Of a DNA stretch of 64,000 nucleotides, positions 1 through 11,109 are shown piece by piece. The first letter of the stretch is position 1, and every line of letters begins with the position of its first letter. Position numbers and translations under genes: made by a program. The DNA is from Halichondria panicea. Its lineage: Eukaryota; Porifera; Demospongiae; Suberitida; Halichondriidae. The notes beneath the pieces are model-generated. The model had not been told where the DNA came from, ran no database searches, and worked only from the letters and a program-made list of their open reading frames with translations. The stretch lies in assembly GCF_963675165.1 (NCBI RefSeq), contig NC_087377.1:17402518-17466517 (forward strand). Direction: 5' to 3'.

Positions 1-89
1 TTGGTACGGTAGATGTGTGATGAAGTATTGCGACTAAAAAAGGCAATAAAAATTAATACCAATTTACTTGCAGGTTAACGATTACTTAC

Positions 90-1614
90 ACGTATCCCAC
101 TTCAAAGCCTTTCATGTCTTTAGTGGCTTCTTCCGCTTCCGTTTCCGTGTCCGTTTTGACCTTTTTGATCCCGGACATGTCCGTATACATCTGTAGAAGT
201 ATAACACACACACACACACACTCTAAATGATATTTAGCATAATTTTTATTCTTAAGACTTTAATAATATTATGGGGGCAACAGTGATTCTATGTACCGTA
301 GTACATCATGTAGGTTACTGGATCAAATCTCAAGGGCCCTATATTGCGTTGATTTGGATTGTTTCCTGATATTAATTATCACATTGGGCGTGTAATACTT
401 CACACACACACACACACACACACACATACCACAAGTATCTCCTTCTCTTTGGCTTGCTCGCTACTTGCCATTAGTTTATGGTCGCTAGTCACGGTCACAA
501 AGCGATGAGTGCACGCACACAATGCCAGCTTACTCTGTCAGGGGGTGGGCATACATATACATATATTAAAGGTACTTCATCTACGATATAGGCTTGTAAG
601 TGAAGTGGACAGAATTCGCGAAGTGGTGGGCTATATGCCTAAATCTCAAAATGAAGTAACGTTAAATAGAGCATTTTTGAACGGCCATAACTTCAGTTTC
701 GTTAAAATTTTAATAATTATTATTTAGCGAATTAGTACAATACTAGGCCACACCCACCTCCTCAAACACAGGATCCCACGTCTCCCTAGGTCCCACAGCT
801 TCTGAGCGCCCAATCAGCTCGCCCGCTGAGTTGACACTTACATAGCGACCAAAAGCTGTCTTCAGCGCTATCTTGTTGTCGGACACACGTACCACAGTGA
901 ATACTTCGGCAGGATCTGGTTGGTCGCCTGTGTAAGGGGGTGGGGTAATGTATGCCTGGAATACTTACGATCTAAAATAATAATTATGGTGCAAATAAAT
1001 AATTATTGATTGGATCAAAATTATTATTATTATTTTCTTCAAAAAAAGTTATTGACAGCCAAAGAGAGCGAACAAATAATCTTAGAAAAAAATTTGCAAT
1101 TCAATTCTCTTCACCAAATTACACCTACCCTCTTCCTTGGTACCGCCCACAGTGAAGTATCCCGTGTCCAGGGCGATGATATAACCACCTGTGTGTACCT
1201 CAAACACTGCCTTGTCTTTGGCCTCCATCAGCTCTGACACCTGTCGCCAGCTGCCTGTACATGCACAGAGAGAGAACACACTAGTAACTTAAACATGGAC
1301 TCCTTTAATGCCGTACTTATAAAGTTGTCGTAATTACAGCGCCAGAAAAATTTGTGAGACTGTGTACAAAATAATTAAGGTGATCCTGTATGCGTACGTA
1401 TATGGATTTCCCACTGGAGCTTGTACTATTACAAACAGATGTGCATGGTTAATTTATTATTCTCTCTTCTTTTTATACCATGTCTCAGTGGTCCTTCCCC
1501 AGTCTCCTCTGATTTGGAGTGGTGTCTCTTTCTCTTCCTCTTCTTACCACCCAGCGTTCCCTTGCCTCCCTTCAGCTTCAACTTCCCCACACGCACAGCA
1601 GAGTACTCACTCAT
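90..1614 (-). CDS. FRG1: FRG1 homologue, 3' end beyond the left edge
   Basis: FRG1 is a nuclear/nucleolar, actin-bundling and RNA-associated protein with a fascin-like beta-trefoil fold. Five exons are visible on the minus strand: 1614-1479, 1254-1129, 927-758, 534-430 and 190-90, joined in phase and giving about 212 residues; human FRG1 has 258. The start MSEYSAVRVGKL matches the family start MAEYSYVKS, and a Lys/Arg-rich segment (KKRKRKRHH) follows, a likely nuclear localisation signal. The trefoil core is recognisable by YIIALDTGYFTVG, then KIALKTAFGRYVSVNS and VGPRETWDPVF. The last visible exon ends at GYV, where the family continues KKFQSF, so the remaining C-terminus lies to the left of base 1. 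The gene is head-to-head with ANKS3, 347 bp between start codons. Identity is inferred from residue patterns and is strong. Confidence 0.93.
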
Positions 1615-1961
1615 ATCATCTGCCCTAAAGATTAATAGTCTTTGAGCTGTCAGTTCCTCTACTGAAGGATCGTTAAACTGTTTAGTGAATAATGCATTGG
1701 TAAATGTGTTGAGAGCAGGTTTGTCAAGGATGAGCAGAATAAACGCCGGAAATGTGGAGCTTCTTTTAATTGGTAACCTTTTACTGTTCTGCATGTGCAC
1801 TGCATTTGGTGAGAGGTAACTAGGTGTACGTGTGTACCAGTTCTCCTGGCACTTCACGCTATAAAGAAAGAGCAGCTGCTACAGCTAGAGCTAGAGCTAG
1901 CTATCAAATTGCAAAGGTGAGAGGTATTTCTATTGTTTAATTAATTAATACTTTTTTGTAG
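1615..1961. promoter_or_regulatory. FRG1/ANKS3 head-to-head intergenic region
   Basis: This 347-bp spacer separates two divergent start codons and must hold the promoters and 5' untranslated regions of both genes. The ANKS3 start codon follows directly after a pyrimidine-rich stretch ending in TAG at 1959-1961, so a 5'-UTR intron is likely on that side. A run of the hexamer GCTAGA lies near 1885. No clear TATA box or ciliary X-box was recognised. Confidence 0.5.
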
Positions 1962-2929
1962 ATGTCCAAGAGTAGTGAGCCACACGAGGTTGACTACTAT
2001 AATCTCCTTGATCAGACGCTGTATCTAGCATCCCGTATCTACGATGACCCGAAAACACCCCCCACCCCCCTGGATATGCACTCGGCCTGTGCTATCGGTA
2101 GCTACCAGAGCGTTAAAGACGCCATCGAAGGTGGAACCGACTACAACAAAAGAAACAAACGTAAATAATGAATGGTGTATGTGTGTGTGTGTGTCTGTGG
2201 GTGCGCGTGTGTGTGTGTGTAGGTGTGTGCGTGTGTGTGCGGCGAAATTTCAGTATAATAATTATACCGTACAGTGGATAATTTTCGTTGGTGACATTTT
2301 TTTCGTATGAACTGCCCACAATTACAAGTAAATATTCGTACAGCTCAGGATAGTGACGTTGAACCTATTGCAGTAGATTTTTGCACAATACGAAAAATAC
2401 CACCATACGAAAATAACCCACTGTACACTGTATACGGCCCGGGGCGATATAGCTGTAAAACTAATCTATGGATCTTTTGTTCCCGGCCTGTAACATTGTT
2501 CCTTTATCTTATCACAACAAAAGCCACTGAAGCTCTAATTAACATTCCTGTGGGCTGTTCCAGATGGAATCTCAAACGCATCTGTTTCAATTCAATTATT
2601 CATTAACTGTCCCTCTCCCTCCTAACTGGATAGACCCCCCTAATGTACGCATCTGTCTATTCTATTGCCCACCCCCCCCCCTAGCTGGATGGACCCCCCT
2701 AATGTATGCGTGCTACGTTGGTCATGACACTGTCGTCAATTTGCTGCTTGATTCGGGGGCGGAACCATCTAGGGGAACCCCCTCTGGACTCACACCTCTC
2801 ATGGTGGCCGCAGGATGTGGGAACGAGTCTGTGTGCTACTTCCTGTTACAGGTGAGTGGGTGGTGTGTGTGATTAGTGTGGATGTCTGTGGGTAAGTGTG
2901 TGTGGGTGGTGTGGGTAATGAGTGGTTTG

Positions 2930-3016
<87 letters not shown>

Positions 3017-6000
3017 AGGGTGGTGTGGGTAATGAGTGGTTTGAGGGTGTGTGTGTGTGTGTGTGTGTGGTGTGAGGTGTCTTTGTTGGGACAATATTTA
3101 GAGGAGGCACTCCGCTATGCAAAATTCATAACTTATTGTACGTAGGTCAGTTATTAACCCATGTGTTTGGTAATTGTTTCCTCGTATAGGCTGGTGCAGA
3201 GATCGACTCCCAGGACACTAATGGCTACTCTGCCGTGGTGCATGCTGTGAGGCAAGGTCACCAGACTGCCGTACAGCTGCTGTTAGAGGCCGGAGCCGAT
3301 ATCGAGCTTAAGTACGTGAGAAGCTACACATAATTATTAATTACTGGATATATGAAATGTTTTGCGAGCCTCAAACATAAACGAATTTTGTGAGCTAAAA
3401 AATAAAAACGCCAACCCTCTACCAGTACTTGTACCAGAATGTAAAATTTTTATTGCACAAGTGTTAAATTTTCTGCTGTTTTGGCTCATCGTAATAAGTG
3501 GCAATTGATATTGCTATACACTCGTTAGTTAATGAGGTGTTACTTAATACCGATGTATATTGAGTGGTACTAACAGTGTCTATAATAACATAGTTAATGA
3601 GCCCCCTAAAGTTTTCGTTTCAACAGGCCACCTCTTAGACTTCCCAAGAGGTGACCACTTAGCCTCGATCCCAGGCCGCACTCCATCACTTCTTTTCTCT
3701 TCGAAGGCCAGGCCACCTCTTAGACTTCCCAAGAGGTGACCACTTAGCCTCGATCCCAGGCCGCACTTCATCTCTTCTTTTCTCTTCGAAGGCCGGTGAA
3801 GGAAGCTAGTGACCACTATGGTCAGGTTTAACAACAATGTAGAGCGCCTCATTGCTTTATGTTATTGGAGCTATGTTGAATTCCAACACTCCCTCTCCCA
3901 CTGCTACAAGCAATTAAAAGCTTAAGTGTGTGGTATGTGTTTCAAGGTGTGTTACTTTAAAAATTAGCGGGTAATTTTCGATGGGGTAAAAAATTCGTTA
4001 TTTTAGTAGGCCAAAATGTGTAGGCATGGTTTACCGGAACGCAGTGCACGTAATAAAGTTAAACGAAAAAAATTACCCGCTATACGGTAATGACGTTACC
4101 CCTCCCCCTCTCCCCCCCCCCCCAGGGATTATGAGCACGGCTACACTGCCCTCATGCAAGCCTGCATTGAAGGTGATGAGATCATCGTCGATGTCCTGGT
4201 CGCCTGTGTAAGTTATATATTATAGTAAATACATTGCCGTCTATAGTGTCTAGTGGAGCTCTTCCCTCATGCACTTACCCACATGGGATTAAAATTAAAA
4301 ATCAGAATTGAAACACGAGATCCTTGTCGCCCGTGTGAGTAAATTAAGTCTCTAGAGTGGAAATTTCTCTTGGGATTGCCTATTTTGATCAAATTTCTGA
4401 AAACTACACTAATTGACCGGTTTGTAGAACATTAACTTTGGCGATGTGCATTATGTATTACTCTTCTACTGGGATTGAAATTCATGCTCATTGCTGTTTT
4501 GATTGAATTTCTGGTGCCTGCCTGCCAGGTATAGATTACATGTATACAGATATTGATCGAGAACTGCGTGGGTTTGTATTATTATAATTATAACGTTTGC
4601 ACAGTTCAAAGTACACTTATTATGTAGTGGCTGATGTGTAATATCAGATAGTGGTGGCATACTGAAGTATTACGTAATATTAACCACTGCCGTCATTACC
4701 TCCACACCCACACACACACACACACACACACACCCCACCCACACACACTCCACACATACAAGCGCATACACACACACACCACACACCCTCCCCACACACC
4801 TACTCCCCCCCACACACACACCACACACACACACTCCACCCACACACTCCACACACACACACACACACACACAAGCGCATACACACACACCCCGCCCACA
4901 CACACTCCACACAGGACGCAGACTTGAGTGCAGTGGACAACAACGGGGAGACTGCTCGCTCGCTTGCCTACAAGCATCACCACGTCCGCACGGCCACGCT
5001 ATTGGACAATGCCATCTTCATGTTCAAGCAAACCCCAGGTACGTACACAAAAGGAGGGTGCTCGTTACCATGGCAATGATCGTCTAGCTGCGTATGTTGG
5101 ATCTATTTTTCATGGTCAAAAAATATCATACCATAGTCATAATTATTACAAGACAAAAATAAAAATAGATTTCAGTATCTAGAAACTTGAGAATCATATA
5201 TACTGTATATCGGGTTTTGAATGCGACGTTCTTTCGACTGTAAATTGCTAGTTTTCTTTGCATAAAATCGCAATCTAAAGACACGCAAAGAGTGAGCATG
5301 CGCGTCCAATTTTGCAATAGTTACACAATCTTGTACAGTGTCATTCGCAATTGATTAACCTCGCATTCGAAACCCCGATTACGATTCATGCATGTTTTTC
5401 TTGTTACATACACATACAGACAACTCTGGTACACTTCCTTCCATCCCGGACGCTAACAACGATGATGGGGGCAAAGATGGAGAGGGAGATCTCTTCTCGG
5501 GTGCCAAAGATGCGGAGACGTACCAGCAAAGCCTCATCGTCAAGAAGAGCATCCAGGAGATGTTGGGACGCCGCGCTGGACCACGCTGGAGTCTGCCTCA
5601 TGACTACATTGGTGGGTAAAGAGAAGCTGCATACATGCCAAAAAAAAAGTTTTTTTAAGCAGTATTTTTTGCTTCATACGTTTTAAGTTAAATTTTAATG
5701 ACCATCACGTATTTAGTATACAATAATGATTTTTTGGCTCCTCCTTGAGTACATGCTACATTGACACATAACTCTATGCAGCTTGCAGGGTACCGTATTA
5801 CTAGAATGTTTTGCGAGCATCAAACATTTGCAAACTTTGTGATGGTTGATCAATTTGCAACAATAAAATCTGCAAAACCTATTACTAGTAAATACACACG
5901 AACCTTGCCAGAACGCAATAGCTAGATCGCAAAGGGTCAAATTTTCTGCTGTTTGGCTCATTCGCAAAGGTTTTTCACCAGCAAAATATTCTAGTAATAC

Positions 6001-6297
6001 GGTAGCTCAGGTTTAGAGTATAAATTTGTGTACACGAAAAAATGCTGACTCATGCATATTTACAGCTGCTCGCAGAGCGAGTGCCCCGGCTGCTCAGGAA
6101 ATGACTAGCCAGCAAAGAAGACGTCTTCTCAGAGCAGCTGTGAGTTTGAGTATGCGCTAGTCCATTTCAAAATAATGTTATAGTCGAAGCTTTTCGTCGC
6201 TAGTATGTAGTTATTTATCAATCGAACTATTAGTAGCTCTGACTGAATGCATGCGTGTTATGTGTTATACTGTAACAGTGTGTGTGTGTGTGTGTGT

Positions 6298-6384
<87 letters not shown>

Positions 6385-8803
6385 TGGGTGGTGTGTGTGT
6401 GACAATCAATTCATTTGTATAATTTACTTCGTGTATAGATGTCGATGCCAGATAGAGATGAGGATCTGTCCGAAGAAGGTGTGAGTGTGTGGGTGTGTGG
6501 GTGTGTGGAGAGCATCTTAGGTTGCAATCATAAAATATGATTGTGCAAGAGAAAACATAAGTCAACCAGCTACATGTACAGTGCAGGCTCTGTACTTAAC
6601 TCCATTCCCATTCTCAGAGCCAGTTGTGGATCGTCAGTTGGCAGAGTTTCTGACAGAGTTGAATCTGGAGAAATACATTGAAGTGTTTGAACATCAAGAA
6701 ATAGATTTCCAGTCCTTCCTCAGTCTAACTGACGAAGAACTCAAGAGAATCGGAATCACGTGAGCTAGTGTAACTATATAGACAGTTTTTTTAAATGGCA
6801 AAGAGTGTTAAGTTTACATATTTAGATAGATATCAGCTTTTGATTTTCGTTTTGAACTTGCATGTTGCATGTCAAACCTTTTTCTGTAGTCCCCTCCCCT
6901 TTCCAGTGGTTAGACTCGACCAAATTACTTAACTCACACCCCCACATACCCCCCCCACATACACACCCACACACTCACACACACCACACACACACACACA
7001 CACATACCACACAGATTGATGGGACCACGTCGGAAGATCTCAGTGGCGGTGGTGGAGTACCGACAGAGACAAGCAGAGGAGGAAGACGCAGCTCCTCTCA
7101 AGACACACACACCAGACAAGATGGCGGAGAGTGGGCGTAGTTGTCATGGCGAGGACGAGGGGGACACTATCGGAGCTGACTTACCAGCGTTTAAGAAGAA
7201 AGGTCGTCCAATGCTAGTGAAGCAATCAAGCACTGACGTCACAGCCGCCTATCGCACTGTTAGTTTACTACTTACAGTGTGGCTAGTCCATGCATGATCT
7301 TTTTCCAATTATAAATAGGAAATTATGTCCCGTTCCAAATTTGGGATTTGAGCATACCATCTGAGCAGGCTCCTACTAAACTTTACATTGGCATGCAGAA
7401 AGAGTCCCAAAACATTGATTAAACGGTAGGGGGGGGGGGGGGGGGGGTATTCCAGTTGAACATCTTTCAGCAGCCATAACTTTAGTAATGTTGATCCAAT
7501 GTCAACATTTTTAGCATTTTCTGAAAGCTTAGAAAGAGACCATCATTTGCAAATCCAACATTTCATCGGGGCCCTAATTTCTCATTTTTCGGCCTTGGAC
7601 CATGGGCTATTTATTATCCATGGTATTGCGAAATTGGCAAATACGTTTATCTCTCAAATATGAATTTTGATACCACCATTTGAAAGGTCTCCTTTTAAGT
7701 TTTTAGAAAATCATAAAATCGTTGAATTTGGACCATCACAACTCTAGTTACAGAGCCGATTCTAGTACTTTTGAATTGATGGGGACCTAGCTATAATCAA
7801 GAAGAGGCCATAGCCTCTACAAAGTAATATGTCTACTTTTCTTTCGTTACAGGCTCTTGAGAAAGTTGAATATCTCGAGGAACAGCTGGCTAAAGAGAAT
7901 CAGTTGCGCAAGACCACCGATGGCTACATCCTGAACTTGCAGACCTCGCGACAGGAAGCAGTGAGCCATGTCAATCGTGTGAGGGGTGGGCAGAAGGACA
8001 CGGCCAAGCACTTCAAAGCAGTCCAGTAAGTATAACGTTACAATATTATTACATGCAGGGATGTGCCACACTGGTCGGTAGTGGTGGTTGGTACTAGCTA
8101 ACCACCTCTAGATAAACATGATAAAAAAAAACCACCTCGTAGGCCTAGTGGCGCACACAAACTCCACATCCCCACACTCCTCCCCACACACACCCACACA
8201 CACACACCACACACCCACACCACACATACACATACGTACACCCACACCACACCACACACACAGAGTGACGTATAAGAAGCTATTTGACGAGGTGGAGTGT
8301 CTGCGTCTCCTGAGCACCTCGTCAGTTGTGGATCCAGATCAGCTGCACAAACTCTACTCTGAGATTGTCACTCAGTGCTCTAAGATGGGTATGGAATTTG
8401 AAGCTCTCTCAAGGTTCGTTTGTGTTGATGTGCGTGCATGATGCTGCAAGCTGTTGGTTAATCACAAGTTATGACTGTTGAAATAATTATGTTCAACTAT
8501 ATCCCTCTGTTTAATCAATGGTTTGGTGAATTTTCAGCTGCCCAACTTTAATTCCCGTGTATTCAATTTCAACGATTTTTTGATTTTCTGAAAACGACCT
8601 TTCAAGCGGTACCATCAATGTGTTCATATTTGGGAGATGCCAATTTGACCATACCTAGAAAGATGTTCTACTGCAAACCCCCCTTCTGTTTACTTGCCCC
8701 TAGTTACGTATGTAATAATGAATATTTCCCCCACGCATGCAGGAGTGTGGAGGCCTCTAAAGAAGTCACTGAGTCGTTGGCCTATCATTTAGGAGGACTA
8801 TAG
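1962..8803 (+). CDS. ANKS3: ANKS3: ankyrin-repeat and SAM-domain protein
   Basis: ANKS3 partners ANKS6, BICC1 and nephronophthisis proteins in the cilium-linked polarity network. Thirteen exons join in phase to 589 residues: 1962-2160, 2685-2851, 3190-3311, 4126-4207, 4915-5038, 5420-5611, 6066-6139, 6439-6478, 6618-6759, 7015-7258, 7853-8025, 8264-8413 and 8743-8803. The N-terminal half has about five ankyrin repeats (residues 35-210), including GWTPLMYACYVGHDTVVNLL and TPLMVAAGCGNES, which follow the human protein closely. A SAM domain lies near residues 336-400 (FLTELNLEKYIEVFEHQEID, then LTDEELKRIGIT and GPRRKI), followed by a coiled coil (KVEYLEEQLAKENQL) and a C-terminal helix ending LGGL. 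The start is chosen because it directly follows an acceptor-like TAG and opens the conserved N-terminus. Introns hold long GT and CA runs and transposon copies. Human ANKS3 is slightly longer. Confidence 0.95.
2621..2712 (+). repeat. Duplicated exon-2 start of ANKS3
   Basis: The first bases of ANKS3 exon 2 with the preceding acceptor (2680-2712) are repeated about 59 bp upstream in the intron (2621-2653). The two stretches differ at only a handful of positions. The upstream copy has CTAACT where the real acceptor has CTAGCT, so it lacks a usable AG. Confidence 0.85.
2935..3071. repeat. GT microsatellite in ANKS3 intron 2
   Basis: A near-pure GT run of about 74 bp (2935-3008) is followed by a GTGGTGTGAGGGTGG spacer and a second GT run at 3048-3068. 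It sits on the sense strand soon after the donor at 2852. The flank ATGAGTGGTTTGAGG occurs before both GT runs, so the unit was duplicated. Confidence 0.95.
3625..3794. repeat. Two-copy 85-bp tandem repeat in ANKS3 intron 3
   Basis: Two adjacent copies of an 85-bp unit (3625-3709 and 3710-3794) differ at only a few bases. Each begins AGGCCACCTCTTAGACTTCC and contains the inverted pair CACCTCTT/AAGAGGTG, so each could form a small hairpin. It is intronic, and no coding sense was found on either strand. Confidence 0.85.
3964..4088. mobile_element. Short MITE, TACCGTATAGCGGGTAATTTT family, intronic
   Basis: The left end reads AGCGGGTAATTTTCGATGGGG and the right end AAAAAATTACCCGCTATACGGTA, so the ends are inverted repeats of each other. 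Related copies lie at 13206-13402 and 15127-15318. The left terminus is eroded in this copy. It carries no coding capacity and is a non-autonomous DNA element. Confidence 0.75.
5201..5380. mobile_element. MITE, TATATCGGGTTTCGAATGCGA family, intronic
   Basis: The left end reads TGTATATCGGGTTTTGAATGC and the right end GCATTCGAAACCCCGAT, forming terminal inverted repeats. The internal sequence is made of short inverted segments around CTTTCGA/TTGCAATAG. Other copies lie at 20092-20240, 25134-25232, 35326-35508 and 40474-40672, all in introns of this window. Confidence 0.7.
5791..6004. mobile_element. Full-length 214-bp MITE with TACCGTATTACTAGAAT ends
   Basis: The element begins TACCGTATTACTAGAATG and ends ATTCTAGTAATACGGTA, a perfect 17-bp terminal inverted repeat. 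Internal text includes TTTTGCGAGCATCAAAC and GCAAAGGTTTTTCACCAGC. If the outer TA is the target duplication, as in Tc1/mariner-type elements, the element proper starts CCGTAT. Degraded relatives lie near 3349-3490, 17135-17270, 28427-28590, 32827-32990, 38371-38700, 44905-45090 and 48694-48890. Confidence 0.8.
6277..6402. repeat. GT microsatellite in ANKS3 intron 7
   Basis: A GT run of about 125 bp with two CG interruptions near 6300. It lies upstream of the acceptor at 6438. GT before an acceptor is the opposite of the usual orientation in this window. Confidence 0.95.
7455..7775. mobile_element. About 320-bp foldback element in ANKS3 intron 10
   Basis: The left arm reads GCCATAACTTTAGTAATGTTG with CATTTTCTGAAAGCTTAGAA. 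The right arm is its imperfect inverse, ending AAAATCATAAAATCGTTGAA and TTTGGACCATCACAACTC. The centre holds CCATGGGCTATTTATTATCC followed by ATGG. Similar elements lie at 43105-43385, 50580-50865 and 55670-55945. A 19-base poly-G tract (7429-7447) sits just outside it. Confidence 0.7.
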
Positions 8804-9000
8804 AATGATTTAATTTATTTTTAATTGTGCATTAATTTTGTATTGTGTATTACACTCGTTTTTAAGCCGCGGATAAAAGTATTATTTTCGCGGCTTTGTC
8901 TCGAAAGATATAACAAATTTTGCCTGGAGAACCTTCGTTAATTTAGACATACCGTAGTCAAAATAATATTGAAGTTTTATTCAGCAAAAAAGATCGAAAG

Positions 9001-10429
9001 ATGAAGCTAGCCTTGTTCCTAGTTCTACTAACTCTCTCAATGTCTACACGAGCTGTTCTCGATGACTGTACATGTTTAGTAGACTGTAAGTGTAAAAAGT
9101 CCCTACGGCCTGGACAGTATCCTATAAGAAGCAATCACACATAATAACATTATCATGATATAAACAGATCAATGGTGGACGCAATACATGTTTTCATTTA
9201 AAATTCAGACGTCTGAACTTTTTTAAGTACCCAAATTCGTAATAGATGCATTTTGTACATACGTTGTTAGCGTTGTAGCCTTGTCTGTATTATTACAGAA
9301 AAAAGGTTAACATTCGATCCCTATGGTAATCATCTACCCTAGTGTTAAGACGCCTTGACTGTATATACCAGATACTACTGTGCCTCTCCCGACGTCGACA
9401 CTGATTCCCAAGCCATACGGAACTGTAACAGAGACACCGGCACTGTAGAAGTGCCATGCTACGCTGCTCCCAACGTCAGCTGTGGAGGCTTGCCCTATAA
9501 TGCCACCCAGTGCATCTTCACCGAGTCAAGGCCGTGTACATTCGTGTGAGTGAATTAAAAGTATCCTAATTATACGAAATTTCTCCAAAATTACCGAGAC
9601 AAGGCCGTGTACATTTGTGTGAGTGAATTGAAGTGTCCTAATTTAATACAGCGCTACTCTAATTATGTGAAATTTCTCCAATATTACCTATTCTTGATTG
9701 TACATGTTTTACATGCAGCAATGGCAAGCGGTACAACTACTACCTGGCCGTGGGACTGTCCCTATTCCTAGGGATGCTCGGAGTGGACCGGTTCTATCTC
9801 GGCTACCCTGCTATAGGTTCGTGAAAACTCTTATCCTGACCGCAATGTCCACATGTACTGTACTCCTTGTACAGAAGCTGTAAGATTTGTTGCATAGTTG
9901 CTCAGTGATGTGCCCAGACTTTCAAAGTGGTAGCTATTTTCAACCCTCAATCTCAATTCAGTACACAAATTTGCCTCTTTTATGTAGTAAATTTCATATT
10001 TTCAGTATAATTATGTAATCAGTGAAGTGCCTAGAAGGTCAGTAGTGGAGGCTATTTTCAATTTCAATTTAACACACAAATTTGCCTCTTTTATAGTCTA
10101 ACATAGGCCTAAGAGGTGGTTGTTTTTGTCTAGAGATGGTTAGTACCAACCACCACCACCGACCAGTGTGGACACATCACTAACATTGTAATTCTCCCAT
10201 CCTTTCTCTAAAATGTTTTTCTCTGCTCCATGCAGGGTTGATGAAGCTCTGTACTATGGGGTTCTTCCTGATCGGCCACCTGCTGGATTTCCTCCTCATT
10301 CTCCTGCAAGTGGTGGGACCTGCTGACCAAACTGGTTATTATGCCCCGTTTTATGGCCCCCTAGTATCTAGAGTGCTAGTGAACGGTACTGACCCTTTTA
10401 TTGAGTCTAGCAGTAGTTGTACGTTGTGA
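9001..10429 (+). CDS. TM2D1: TM2D1: TM2 domain-containing membrane protein
   Basis: TM2D proteins are small two-helix membrane proteins; their fly counterparts act with gamma-secretase/Notch signalling, and human TM2D1 binds amyloid-beta. Four exons (9001-9116, 9372-9545, 9719-9816, 10236-10429) give 193 residues. Residues 1-18 (MKLALFLVLLTLSMSTRA) form a clear signal peptide. A Cys-rich ectodomain with NVSC and NATQC glycosylation sites follows. The TM2 domain is diagnostic: LAVGLSLFLGMLGVDRFYLG and YPAIGLMKLCTMGFF carry the DRF motif between two hydrophobic helices, then LLDFLLILLQVVGPAD. The short tail contains NGTD. The C-terminus ends at the stop overlapping a possible donor (GTGAGTG at 10425), so a further exon is possible but not needed for family length. 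The assignment to TM2D1 rather than TM2D2 or TM2D3 rests on the GQYYC and VVGPAD context. Confidence 0.9.
9520..9680 (+). repeat. Duplicated exon-2 end and donor of TM2D1
   Basis: The 3' end of TM2D1 exon 2, its donor and about 40 bp of intron (9520-9586) recur immediately downstream (9593-9680) with small differences and one insertion. The second copy keeps TTTGTGTGAGTG, so a second good GTGAGT donor exists 77 bp downstream of the real one. Confidence 0.88.
9914..10187. mobile_element. hAT-like MITE, CAGTGATGTGCCCA family, in TM2D1 intron 3
   Basis: It starts CAGTGATGTGCCCAGACTTTC and ends GTGTGGACACATCACTAAC, giving roughly 13-bp terminal inverted repeats. The body contains CAAATTTGCCTCTTTTAT and GGTTAGTACCAACCACCACC. 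Here two left halves lie in tandem (9914 and 10020). Relatives lie at 23309-23385, 24572-24726, 29593-29737, 31922-32046, 32757-33068, 35766-35936, 56911-57429 and, as fragments, near 8054 and 61551. The CAGNGATGTGCC-type end suggests hAT, but no 8-bp target duplication was confirmed. Confidence 0.7.
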
Positions 10430-11109
10430 GTGACTGTTTTATTGTTTTGTGTGATCATCTTTTTTTACTGCTATATATAATTATAAAAAGCACCGCGGGT
10501 GCTGATGTATCAAAGCTATATATAACATGAAGCTATGTACTAGATATCTAGCTATTAAAATTATCTAGCTATAAATCATGCATGATATTGAACTCTAGAT
10601 CTTGATGATATCATATCGACCATATGAGAAGTTCAAAGCCCATGCAATAATTATGTGCAAAACTGCTTCTTTAGCTCTTACAGCCACTCTAGAGGTAGGC
10701 TATGCTGTGTATCTCAAGAATACAGTAACTCCTACTCTTCCCCCGCTGGATATTAGTACCTAGCAATGATAAGTTCATCTAGCCTTGTTTTTGTAGCATA
10801 GATCTTCTACTCTATATATCTATGATCTTAGCATCTTCGTGACCGCATTTGTAGTTCTTCTTATTAAAAGTGCCATGACGTCATCACCATTTTTGGGGCT
10901 AATTATGATTAATTTTTGGAAAAAGAAAACATTGAGCTTCAGCATACACTGCAAATAATACAGCAGTATGAACATAATTATAGTGTTAAATTTTGGTATT
11001 TACAGCCAGACCCGGGCCCAGCATGCCCAGTCCAGAGTGATTTGGGCCTGGGGTACGGGTGGGTGGAGCAATAATTTTTTTGGGTGGGGCAATAATTTTT
11101 TTTCGAGAT
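10430..11109. other. Intergenic spacer, TM2D1 to CCP/Ig receptor
   Basis: A 680-bp AT-rich spacer that should contain the TM2D1 3' end and the receptor promoter. Short inverted CTAGATATCTAG and TCGACCATATGAG stretches are visible. A GGGTGGGGCAATAATTTTTTT motif occurs twice just before the receptor start. No gene or recognisable element was found. Confidence 0.5.

Noticed and set aside
2799-3145. Open frames coding His-Thr or Cys-Val runs
   Set aside because: They are translations of GT/CA microsatellites; the same type occurs at 4670-4983, 6230-6565, 47298-47622 and 61574-61898.
3580-3852. 90-codon minus-strand frame over the 85-bp tandem repeat
   Set aside because: Both repeat units are translated identically and no splice or family support exists.
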